From Laccaria trichodermophora (Eukaryota > Basidiomycota > Agaricomycetes > Agaricales > Hydnangiaceae): DNA of 64,000 nt. The stretch spans positions 1,156,864-1,220,863 of the forward strand of contig JACTVC010000018.1 of NCBI GenBank assembly GCA_018417955.1, read 5' to 3'. The notes beneath the pieces are model-generated. The model was not told the DNA's origin, did not search any database, and saw nothing but the letters and a program-made list of their open reading frames with translations. Both the position numbers and the translations under genes were made by a program. Shown piece by piece: positions 12,111 through 23,800 of the stretch (the stretch's first letter is position 1; each line of letters starts with the position of its first letter).

Positions 12111-13819
12111 ATATTGGTGGGTAAAACTATTCAGAAACCCCCCTTTCTGGTAGAAACCCGGGGTTTCCGAGGGTGGTTTGAGAAACCCCTGGCATATGGT
12201 CAAATTGAGTTCTCGGTGACCGGTGATGGGGTCGTCGGCCGTGGCTATTATGTAGTCAACTAGTCACACGTCTGTTAATTTTTCGCTCCCTAAGGGGATC
12301 TACTGGCCGCGGATTGCTCATGAGGTTACATCAACCGAATGTGACAACGAGAACAACGAATGTCTGACGCTATGCCATTGGTCATGATAACAAATGTTGT
12401 GTGGCAAACGAAGGCTATCTGTCAAGCCCAGAGACTCAAGTCAATCAAACACTTGAGGAATGAATGTTTGATAGATAGATGATCTTGAATTATGGTGACC
12501 GGTACACTGGTGAAAAATCTCAGTATCGACGTGCGAGACGAATTGAAGATGCGGAGAAGAGATAAATAAAATCAAAATTCATTCTGGGGACATGTAGATG
12601 ACAAAACAATCACATATACGCTCCGAACCTGTATAGCGTACGCCCCGATCGTTTCAAGGCATATATGTACGGTTCCTCGGACGCATTGGGTTGCATTTCA
12701 CCAAATATCTCGGGTTGTATCACACCGGGGGTTCATCACGACGCACTTCAACAGCTCGGACGCAGACCCATGAGCAAGCGGCGCCAGACTGCAGTCGCAT
12801 TCAGCGGGATACAATATGCCGTAGGCGTGGGGAAGGAAAACACGGACACGGTGGGTTGTAGATAGGTGGAGGAGGCGGCGTAATTCGAGGAAGAGAACAA
12901 ATTTATAGAGGATGGAAAATGTCACGCATCGAAGAAGTGTAACCAGTGCTTCAACAGCTCGACTGCGCGTTTTTAGCGTTTTGCGGGAGTTGTCGTGACC
13001 CAAGGTCTCGTGGTGGTACTCTGCGACAGAGCGGACAGGAAGGAGCTGGCCATGCATTGTAAGCGGTCCTCAGAGTCCAGCGGGGCGTATACATTGTTCA
13101 ATGAGTGGTACAATGTTATCAAATATTTGGGACTTTAGACCGAATGGAAGGGGTCTTCAACATACGTGTTCCCCAATTCTTCCGCTCAGCGCGCTCTGTG
13201 TATGTGACCGAGTCGCGAATAACCTTGGAGTGAATTATTAGAGACACGATGAAGACAAGCGAGATGACTCACATTTTCAATGAATATTCTCAAAATACCA
13301 CGCGTCGCCTTAAAGATGAGACCAGAGATACCCTTCACACCTCCACGGCGAGCTAGACGACGAATAGCGATACACAGGACGGCGGTCCTGCGTTGTTTTC
13401 GCCCGACTTCATCCTGAATTGCTTGACGAGCTTGGAAAATACCTGCCAGCAACTTCTTGGGTCATTTTCCAGTGGTTGCAAGTCTCGGAGCTTGCGCGCA
13501 TCAGCCCAAATCCATTAGATCCTCTTGTCCAGCCGTTCGTTCGGGTTTTGTTATACCTACGGCGGCCGTTGAATAGATGAGATAATAATAGTGACGAAGG
13601 CACGTACCCTGGATGTTATCACGAGGCATTTCTCATGCAGAGTGGGTTGAGGACGTTGAGGTAGAGTGGTGTGCGCGAGAAGTGTACACGTTGACATCAC
13701 ATAACGCCGTGGACGGCGAACCCATCAAATTTTCGGGGAGAATTTGTCTGACTATACAGGGTTTCTGGATAAGGTTATGCCAGAAACGGGGGTTTCTGAA
13801 TAGTTTTACCCAATATTGG
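12111..13819. mobile_element. TIR DNA element (about 1.7 kb) carrying captured histone H4 sequence
   Basis: The ends read TGGGTAAAACTATTCAGAAA at 12118 and its inverse finishing at 13812, with the similarity continuing through runs of C and TTTCTGG. The flanking 7-mer ATATTGG occurs at both 12111-12117 and 13813-13819, so a 7-bp target duplication is likely. Just inside the ends, AGAAACCC/GGGTTTCT palindromes recur. No transposase is visible, so it is non-autonomous. The interior holds a decayed histone H4 gene (separate entry), making this a Pack-type gene-capturing element. The superfamily is not assigned; a 7-bp duplication is unusual and could be an 8-bp site with one change. Confidence 0.75.
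13177..13624 (-). pseudogene. Histone H4 pseudogene inside the TIR element
   Basis: On the minus strand three islands match histone H4 in order: RDNIQ at 13624-13609, followed by a plausible donor; [17 protein letters not shown] with TRG and ENV around 13370-13268; and [14 protein letters not shown] near 13224-13177. A weaker VYA-like match lies near 13090. The N-terminal tail is absent, the TKP segment is replaced, and R-to-G and YEE-to-FKA changes break normally invariant positions. Remaining intron-like gaps show it was captured from genomic DNA, not as a processed copy. It cannot encode a normal H4. Confidence 0.7.
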
Positions 13820-14862
13820 GCTCAAGTCAGATAGACGCACTTGAGATTGCTCCTCACCATATGTCGGGTGCGAGGGGAAGTGGGTCACGTGATTATTTGG
13901 AATTGATGTGTGACGCGCGTGACGTCATGTGACTAACTTTTCTTTGCTTATTCCCCGACTGACAAAAACAAATCGACGCTCCTCAATAGTCCTCAGTCCA
14001 TGAAAATCTTTAGCGGTCTGTGATAGGAGGCTGAGCGAAGCACGCCGCTTAAGAGCTGACAAATGGGACCTAGAGGAGACCCGGAATACTTAATATGGTG
14101 AGGGTTCGTCATTTGACTGTTGCAGGCGCGACTGACCTTTATATTTGCTCTATATCAAGTTAAAACTCATGCATCACGACTGACATTCAAGATCCACCGC
14201 TACTATTACAACTTGTAAGGCATGATTTCCCACTCACTCCCCGCGATGTCTCATTGATGTGAGCCATCGTTGTCTATTGGTTGTCCAGTCTGATGTTCTC
14301 ATACGACCTAAATCGCAAGGTACAGTATCTCACATGCTAGCAAAAATTGAGAGCTCAAATTAATCCGTTGCACAATGCACTGAAAAAAGCCGACCGATGC
14401 GCGCTCCATCCGCGCCGCGCCCACCAATTTCCTGGTACTGCCACCTCCCAAGAGCAACCTCCCCAAAAGCAAAGCCGAACCCCATCAACTCTTACCTGTT
14501 TTAAAAACGGCATAAATCCATGAAATCAGCATCAAGCATACCCAGGAGAGGTTCTGTTGCTCAATCATGCCGGACGGAGCCCTCCGTAATCTTCTCTCAC
14601 CCCAAACGATCAAACATGCTCCTCCGCGATCATCGAGCATCCATTACTACGAAGGACCGCCCAATAATTACATTATGCTTCTCCATCTGGCCATCGTGCT
14701 CCATGAGTGTGCTGGCCAGAAGGAGCTACTGCCCCCACTTTGGGCGAGCGCCATGTTCTGTATCATCTAATCAATCTGCGACCGGGAAACTTCAAATAGT
14801 GCCACGATTTCACGAACCCTGTTGCTAGAAAGTTTATCCCTCGACACGGAGCGTACGACGTA
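13820..14862. other. Intergenic, upstream of transporter copy 2
   Basis: About 1 kb between the TIR element and the ATG of the second SLC35F6-type gene; it should hold that gene's promoter. A stretch of CACGTG/GTGACGTCA-like motifs lies near 13890-13935. No coding evidence. Confidence 0.45.
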
Positions 14863-17800
14863 ATGCGTTCCTCGCTTCGCGTTCCTTTTCTCATTGCTGG
14901 CATGCTCTCGGTGGTGTAGAAGAACAAAAGTTCAGTACGGGGGACAGAGAACCGGTCGACTACCTTGTAAACACGAAAGAAAGAAAGAAGAAGAGATGGA
15001 AGGGACAAAGGGACGGCCTAAAGTAGTACTTAGCGTAGTCAACGACTTTAAAAGCTTAATCGGTGGCGTGAGTTCTTGTGTGCGCTTGGAGAATGTGGCG
15101 TGAGTTTGTCAACGCGCTTGATGCGTCTGTCTTGAGGAATGTCACGCCTTGGTGCGCGACGACTTAGAAAATGACGGAGGGTGTTTGGAGGAGAGGAGGA
15201 GTGGATTCAAAAGGGTCCAACGTCGAAACTAACTGTGAGAGGTAAAAAGTGGGGGAAAAGAAAAAGGATGCTCCATTCGATAGGTGGGAGGTCACCTTAA
15301 ATACACATAAAGAATCACAAGGCATCTGCACGTTCTCGCGTGCTGCCTGTCCAAGAATCAATCTAAAATAGAAAAAAAGGAACTACAAGAACATATCAAC
15401 ATGAAAAAGGAAAAATGCGAACAAAAATAACTATGACGCCTCTCGTCGGATTCCTCTGCCAAAACCTTGAGCTGGGAATTGCTCGGGGAACCGTACGATG
15501 CTGGTAGGTCTATTTGCGTGCGCGCTGCCGCCCTCAGTGCGGACGTCCCAGTCATCGATGGCTCGACCCTACCGTCCAGCTCTCGATCAGGGCTTTGGTC
15601 TCGTAGAAAAGCGTCGTAAGTAATAAACAGTAAAAATATAAAAAATGAAAATAAAGACTATGCGTACGAAAAGAAACTTGCAAAGCCACGCCCTTCAAGC
15701 AACTCCAAGAGAAGATGATCGAACGAGTAACCGGCGATGACGTCGCCCGAAGAAGGCATGTGTTGTAAGAAGCCGGAATGCGCTATTTCAGACATTCATC
15801 GACGCTTGCTAAAATCTAAAAAAAGAAAAAGAAACTAAAATCAAATAAAAAGAATCATAAAAATCAAAATGCAAATAAAATTAAAAATAACGGGGAGTGC
15901 CATGAATGGAACATCTGGCACTTCCACAATTAGGGAGAAAATTCAAACGATGCCCCCATCGTTTCGGGTAGGGGTCAAAAAAGTGCAAAATAAAATAAAA
16001 CAAAGAAACTTAGCGGAGGGGGAGAGTGGCGAGAGCCCAAGCTTCAAGGTCACGAATGTTTGAATCCTCGAGAAGATTTTCATGAATGTGATTGTTGGCG
16101 ATGCTTGAAGAAGCGGTATAACGAGTATATTGGACGGCGTTGCAATCCATGGGGTCGAGCTCTGAAATGGCGGGGTAGTAGCGATTGTGAAGGTTATGCG
16201 AAGTAAAAGCGAATGGGGTGACGGTAGGCATATGAACGAGTGTTCGGTTATAGGGAAGGGAAGAGCTCCCGGGCTTGACAGAAACTTGGAAAGGTGGTGT
16301 GATGATGAGATCTTGGTTAAGAGTTCCTAAAACCGTAGAAGCGTGTGGAGACGATGAAGATGAAGCCACGACATGAAGAGAATACTCAGCGGCTTGAACG
16401 GTACGAATTGTTTGGTGTTCTTCTCGGTAATAAAATACCTTCAAACGATTTGCCGCTATCGAACCTCGCATGACAGTCCCATCCAATTCCCTAAGTTGAT
16501 ACGTCGTGTCGTGTAGCTGACGATGGACAATATAAGGCCCGGTCCATCGCAATGCGCCTTTGTTTCCCATCTGTGAATCAAGCCAGGTCTCGTGCAAAAG
16601 AACCCAAGTGCCCATGACAAAAGAACCCGAAGACAGATAATGTGCGTGCTTACGGTTGAAATCGTCAACAGCCCGTTGGCGAACCTTCTTTTGCTGGTCC
16701 ATCGCGAGTACCAGTTTCTTGTCCCGCCGTAGAATTTGTTGCATCCGTAATGCGAGGAGGTCTTCCGTTGAAGCGACATTGTGCCAATCGAGTGTATCCC
16801 AAGTCCTGTCTGCAAAGTCAAAAGCAAAAATCGGGTGACGACCATAAAGAAGAAAGTAAGGGGGATATCCCGTAACTCTTGATGTTGAACATCGCATCGC
16901 CCACAAACCAGCGTGCAAGTAGAGTGGCCATCGTGATGCGTTATCTCCACAAGCCCGAAGAATTGAATTGACGAGAGTTTGATGTGAGCGTTCTGCGTGA
17001 CCGTTGCCTTCTGGATGGTAAGGCGAGGAGACAATAGCGACGACGCCGTATTGCTTGAAAAGAATCTCGACCGCTCCCTTGAATTCAGAACCGCCATCGA
17101 CCAAACAGAGAAGAACTCCTCCAAATCGACAGTATACTTCTTCATAAAGAAACTTGGCCCAAGCTTCCGAACTAGCGCGCCTTGCTGCCCGCGCTTCTAC
17201 CCAAGAAATGGAAGGGTCAGTAGCTTGCAGTAAGTACTTCATACCACCGATGCCGTCTGGCATATGAACCGTGTCTAAGTCGAATCGTCTAAGGATTCCG
17301 GAACTCCAAGTTGGACTGAATGCGACAATAGGGCGAGTCTTCGAACGTAGTTGGCAAATGTTGCAAGAGCGCACAAAGTATGCGATCTGGTCAAACATGT
17401 TCGGCCAGAAAAAACGTTCCGATAAGGTCTTGTCACAAGTACTCATATGTTACATTATAGTTCAATGGTACTCCACATGGTCAATTGTACCTATGTACCA
17501 TAGAGCTACCCCAATGGGGCCAATGCTATCTAGACACTATTGAATAAAGTTGGGCCCAATGCATGCTTTTACCTTAAGGTGAGATAGTGTGGCCCAATTG
17601 TGAAATATCCCGCAACATTGGGCCCAATTGCTATTTAACATGTGATCATATGCTGGACCGATGAAAAAGTAGGCCGAAAGATACATCCGAAGACAGGGGG
17701 AGGTCACTACTATGACACTGATTTCTCTGCCTTCTCAATCCTTGCTTTGATCCGAAGCTCCTCTTCTTTCAGCATGACCATAGTATCCAACTGCCTCAAC

Positions 17801-20800
17801 TGATCCTCTATGTGTGCCATTGCCTCCAAAAGAGCATCTCAAGCTCTCAAACCCTCCTCGTATTCCCGATGCAATACCCTGTGGGCTATTCGGGCGTATT
17901 CCAGTGGATTGGTAAGTCTTCCCACATCAGGCAACACAACATCAAAAAATGAGGCAATCTTCGGCTCAAATTGAAATCCGACATGTCAAAACCGAAGATT
18001 TCATCAGCTGGTAGTGCTGAAATCCCTCCAGAAATATTGTGTTGCCTGCCAAAGAATATGTGCACTCAACACATGTTAAAACCGAAGATTTTGTCAGCTT
18101 GTAGTGCCGAAGTACCTGTGGAAATATTGTGTTGGCTCTCAGAGAATATGTGCACTCAACACATGTTAAAACCGAAGATTTCATCGGCTGGTAGTGCCGA
18201 AATACCTGCAGAAATATTGTGTTGCCTCTCAGAGAATATGTGCACTCAACACATGTTAAAATCGAAGATTTTGTCGGGTGATAGTGCCGAAGTAACTCCG
18301 GAAATATTGTGTTGCCTCTCAAAGAACATGTGCACTCAACACATGCTAAAACCAAAGGTTTTGTCAGCTGGTAGTGCCGAAGTACCTACGGGAATATTGT
18401 GTTGCCTCCCAGAAAATATGTGCACTCAATAGATATTAAAACCGAAGATTTTGTTGGCTGGTAGTGCCGAAATACCTCTGGAAATATTGTGTTGCCTCCC
18501 AAAGACTATGTGCACTCAATACATGTTAAAAGCGAAGATTTCGGCAGCTGGTTGAGGGATATTGTGTTGCCTCCTGGAAAATATGTGCATTCAACACATG
18601 TTAAAACCGAAGATTTCGTCCACTGGTTGTGCTGAAGTACCTCCAGAAATATTGTGTTGGCTCTCAGAGAATATGTGCACTCAACACATGTTAAAACCGA
18701 AGATTTCATTGGCTGGTAGTGCCGAAATACCTGTGGAAATATTGTGTTGGCTCTCGGAGAATATGTGCACTCAACACATGTTAAAACCGAAGACTTTGTC
18801 AGCTGGTAGTGCCGAAGTACTGCCGGAAACATTGTGATTTTGTTGGCAGGTAGTGCCGAAGTACCTCCAGAAATATTGTGTTGCCTCTCAAAGAATATGT
18901 GCACTCAACACATGTTAAAGCCGAAGATTTTGTTGGCTCATAATGCCGAAGTACCTCCGGGAATACTGTGTTGCCTCCCAGAAAATATGTGCACCGAATA
19001 GATATTAAAACCGAAGATTTCGTCGGCTGGTAGTGCCGAAGTACCTCCGGGAATATTGTGTTGCCTCCCAGAAAATATGTGCACTCCATAGATATTAATA
19101 CCGAAGATTTCATCAGCTGGTTGTGCCAAAGTATCTCTGGAAATATTGTGTTGCCTCCCAAGGACTATGTGCACTCAATACATATAACCAAAGATTTCGT
19201 CGGCTCGTAGTGCCGAAGTACCTCCAGGAATATTGTGTTGCCTCCCAGAAAATATGTGCACTCAACACATCTTAAAACCGAAGATTTTTCGTCGGCTCGT
19301 AGTGCCGAAGTACCTCCAGGAATATTGTGGCCTCCCAGAAAATATGTGCACTCAATAGATATCAAAATCGAAGATTTCGTCGGCTGGTAGTGCCGAAATA
19401 CCTGTGGAAATATTGTGTTGGCTCTCGGAGAATATGTGCACTCAACGCATGTTAAAACCGAAGATTTTGTCGGCTGGTAGTGCCGAAGTACTGCCGGAAA
19501 TATTGTGATTTTGTCGGCGGGTAGTGCCGAAGTACCTCCAGAAATATTGTGTTGCCTCTCAAAGAATATGTGCACTCAACACATGTTAAAGCCGAAGATT
19601 TTGTTGGCTCGTAATGCCGAAGTACCTCCAGGAATATTGTGTTGGCTCCCAGAAAATATGTGCACTCAATAGATATCAAAATCGAAGATTTCGTCGGCTG
19701 GTAGTGCCGAAATACCTGTGGAAATATTGTGTTGGCTCTCGGAGAATATGTGCACTCAACACATGTTAAAACCGAAGATTTCGTCAGCTCGTAGTGCCGA
19801 AATCCCTCTGGAAATATTGTGTTGCCTCTCAAAGAATATGTGCACTAAACAAATGTTAAAACCGAAGATTTCGTCGGCTTGTAGTGCCGAAGTACCTCCG
19901 GGAATATTGTGTTGCCTCCCAGAAAATATGTGCACTCCATAGATATTAATACGAAAGATTTCATCAGCTGGTTGTGCCGAAGTATCTCTGGAAATATTGT
20001 GTTGCCTACATGTTAAAACCGAAGGTTTCGGTGGCTGGCAATGCCAAAATACATCCGGGAATATTGTTTTGCTTCTCGGAAAATATGTGCACCTTCAATA
20101 AGCCAAAGTAGCTGTGAAACCCGAAGCTTTCAGCTTCTGTTAGTGCCGAAATTCTTCTTTGATCTCCTGGAAACATTGTTTGACCTTCCAGGAACATTGT
20201 TTAACCCCCCTGGGAACATTGTTTGACCTTCCCGGAACCTTGTCTGACCATATACAACTGTTGTTTCACCTTCTGGGGAATATTCATACCCACCATCATC
20301 ATTGGTTGATCTTCTGAGCCACCATGTAGTATAAAACAAATTGTTGAAAATTCACTCCAGTCAAGGTTATACATAACCTTTTGAGTTCACACACCGGATA
20401 CATATCAATATGGTTGAACAGAAGTAAGTTGACCATCATTCTGAATCTGCTTGCAATTCCGGAAAAAGACTGGGGGGTAAGGGAGGGCATTCAATCTCTT
20501 TCTTGATCCATCAATGCGTCAGTGAGCACTTACTCATCTTGTAGTATTATCATGAAATGCTTTCAAATCTCCAAAATTTGTCTGTCTTGACATTCATCTT
20601 TACACTGATCATGGAATACAAGACAAGTATTTACTCAGTGACATATTGATTGATCAAGAAAAAGATGAATCAACTCTCTTACCCCCGTTTCAGTCTGCTG
20701 TTGCAGAATGATGGTTAATTTCCAGTTAAGTAACCTAACTTTCAAACACTAGTCAACATGCTTCTGTTGAATCGTATTCATACATATCTGGTATGTGAAC

Positions 20801-23800
20801 TCAAAGCATTCTCCCCAGGTTATGTACAACCTTGACTGCGGTGGAAAAAACTTCAGTACAGTTTGTTTTACATGACATTGTGACCCAGAAGATCAACAAA
20901 TGATAATACTGGGTATCTATATTCCGCAGAGGTGAAACAATGTTTCCAGACAGTGAAAGAATAGTAGTGTATGGTTAGACAATGTTCCCGGAAGGTCAAA
21001 CAATGTTCCTGGAGGGTCAAACAATGTTCCCGGGGGGTCAAGCAATGTTTCCAGGAGATCAAAGAAGAATTTCAGCACTAACAGAAGCTGAAATCTTTGG
21101 GTTTCACAGCTACTTTGGCTTCTAGAGAGGCAACACAATATTTCCGGAGGTATTTCGGCACTACCAGCTGATGAAATCTTCGGTTTTAATATCTATTCAA
21201 TGCACATAGTCTTTGGGAGGCAACACAATATTTCCGGAGGGATTTCGGCACTACGACCTGATGAAATCTTCGGTTTTAACATGTGTTGAGTGCACATATT
21301 CTGTGGGAGGCAACACAATGTTTCCGGAGGTATTTCGGCACTACCAGCCAACGAAATCTTCGGTTTTAATATCTATTAAGTGCACATATTTTCTGGGAGG
21401 CAACACGATATTCCCGGAGGTACTTCGGCACTACCAGCCGACGAAATCTTCAGCTTTAACATGTGTTGAGTGCACATATTCTTTGAGAGGCAACACAATA
21501 TTTCCGGAGGGATTTCGGCACTACCAGCCGACAAAATCTTCGGTTTTAATATCTATTGAGTGCACATAGTCCTTGGGAGGCAACACAATATTTCCGGAGG
21601 TATTTCGGCACTACGAACCGACGAAACCTTCGGTTTTAAGATGTGTTGAGTGCACATATTCTTTGAGAGGCAACACAATATTTCCGGAGGGATTTCGGCA
21701 CTACCAGCCGACGAAATCTTCGGTTTTAATATCTATTGAGTGCACATAGTTCTTGGGAGGCAACACAATATTTCCGGAGGTACTTCGGCACTACCAGCGG
21801 ACGAAATCTTCGGTTTTAACATGTGTTGAGTGCACATATTCTCCGAGAGCCAACACAATATTTCCGGAAGTATTTCGGCACTACCAGCCGACGAAATCTT
21901 CGATTTTGATATCTATTGAGTGCACATATTTTCTGGGAGGCAACACAATATTCCTGGAGGTACTTCGGCACTACGAGCCGACGAAATCTTTGGTTTTTAT
22001 ATGTATTGAGTGCACATAGTCCTTGGGAGGCAACACAATATTTCCGGAGGTATTTCGGCACTACCAACCGATGAAACCTTCGGTTTTAAGATGTGTTGAG
22101 TGCACATATTCTTTGAGAGGCTACACAATATTTCTGGAGGTATGTCGGCACTACCAGCCGATGAAATCTTCGGTTTTAACATGTGTTGAGTGCACATATT
22201 CTCCGAGAGCCAACACAATATTTCCACAGGTATTTCGGCATTACCAGCCGACGAAATCTTCGATTTTGATATCTATTGAGTGCACATATTTTCTGGCAGG
22301 CAACACAATATTCCTGGAGGTACTTCAGCACTACAAGCCGACGAAATCTTTGGTTTTTATATGTATTGAGTGCACATAGTCCTTGGGAGGCAACACAATA
22401 TTTCCGGAGGTATTTCGGCACTACGAACCGACGAAATCTTCGGTTTTAACATGTGTTGAGTGGACATATTCTCTGAGAGCCAACACAATATTTCCGGAGG
22501 TACTTCGGCACTACAAGCCGACGAAATCTTTGGTTTTTATATGTATTGAGTGAACATAGTCCTTGGGAGGCAACACAATATTTCCGGAGGTATTTCAGCA
22601 CTACGAATTGACGAAATCTTCGGTTTTAACATGTGTTGAGTGGACATATTCTCTGAGAGCCAACACAATATTTCTGGAGGTACTTCCGCACTACAAGCCG
22701 ACGAAATCTTTGGTTTTTATATCTATCGAGTGCACATAGTCCTTGGGAGGCAACACAATATTTCCGGAGGGATTTCGGCACAACCAGCCGACAAAATCTT
22801 CGGTTTTTATATCTATTGAGTGCACATAGTCTTTGGGAGGCAACACAATATTCCAGGAGGTATTGACCGTTAAATGCAAAAAAAGTGTCCTTGATACAGC
22901 ATGCCTCATGCTATCTATGCATCCGGGGTGGCTGTCGTATGTCCGGCTGTTATCTTTAACCCAAAATGAATTCAAGCAATTAACAGGATTTCAGGCTGAT
23001 ATGGAAATATTGATTTATGGCCTGCATGTGTGCTACCGACGGTATTTGCAATATGTATCCCATTTTGTGCCGGAGGTGATGTCATCGGCCCGGACTGTGG
23101 CTAGACAGGGATTGCCAGGGTTAGGGTTATGGTTCCGCCGGATTCGGCATTTGTTACACTGAGCATTGGGCCCAACAATGCAGTATAGCCTAATTAATAG
23201 CCTTGCAATATTGGGCCCAACCTTGGCTGTTGGGAGTTTAACATGGGTCTCAATTGGGCCCAATGGGCCCAATTCATTTTGTGTATCCCTCATTCGGCCC
23301 AATTATGCTTCTCATACTTTTGTTACCTTGGCCCCAACAATGCCCGCTTAATGTCTCACAGACATTGGGCCAAACTATGGCCGAATGGTGTCAACTACGA
23401 TTGGGCCCATTGGGGTAGCCCTATGGTCCATTGGACAATTGACCATGTGAACTACTATGGTCCCATTGGGTATCTACTGAATGCCCTGGTCTTGTATGTT
23501 GCATCTCGGCCTCGATGTCCCACATCGTTGTGAGCTTCTGCAATCAAAGCTGAACGGCGGTCAATGTCCATGACTACTAAACGAGGGAGCTTTCCCTTAG
23601 ATTCGATTTTCCAGAGACGGTCCCCGTCGTGAAGGAAAAAATTCTTGGTTCGCCGAATGAAGGTTTTGCGTTCCGCGGGGTCTTCACAACGGCTTGGCAT
23701 TACGTCCGACTTGAGATAGGTGATGATTTCTTGCCACATTTCTGGCGAGTCCTTGTCTTTGATGCCGAAAGCGTGTACAGCGCAAGACACGGCGATAGAG

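Larger units (their letters stand above)
17434..23487. mobile_element. Fold-back element: giant inverted repeat of 90-bp tandem arrays with TIR ends
   Basis: 6054 bp inserted in the gypsy integrase with an 8-bp duplication. The two halves are inverted copies. Terminal segments share ACATGGTCAATTGT then ACCATAG-GCTACCCCAATGGG-C in opposite orientation. Next come GGGCCC-rich subterminal blocks, unique stretches, 90-bp repeat arrays in opposite orientation (about 17975-20110 and 21125-22862), and an inner inverted segment (TGTTTGACCTTCCAGGAAC-type) reaching a centre near 20590. No transposase frame is present, so mobility must be supplied in trans. The 8-bp duplication fits hAT, P/Galileo or KDZ-like transposases; a right-end CAGGG would suit hAT. 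Architecture resembles Drosophila Foldback/Galileo elements. Class assignment is inference. Confidence 0.85.

Noticed and set aside
12698..13057. 119-residue minus-strand protein inside the histone-carrying element
   Set aside because: Its upstream end overlaps decayed H4 sequence in another frame; no independent support.
14915..15928. Short open frames in the LTRs (15164-15361, 15358-15555 and copies at 29510, 29704)
   Set aside because: Present in both LTRs, no homology signal; they are part of the repeat.
17971..22379. Genes encoding 30-residue repeat proteins (CVECTYSLRGNTIFPEV-type frames)
   Set aside because: The unit length is divisible by three, so several frames stay open on both strands; the frames have no consistent start and follow the repeat exactly.
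17975..22862. CRISPR-like array
   Set aside because: Repeats are 90 bp with no unique spacers, in two inverted blocks, in a eukaryotic transposon; it is a tandem repeat.
23080..23130. Telomere-like GGGTTAGGGTTA near 23118
   Set aside because: Only about one and a half units, within unique fold-back sequence; chance match.
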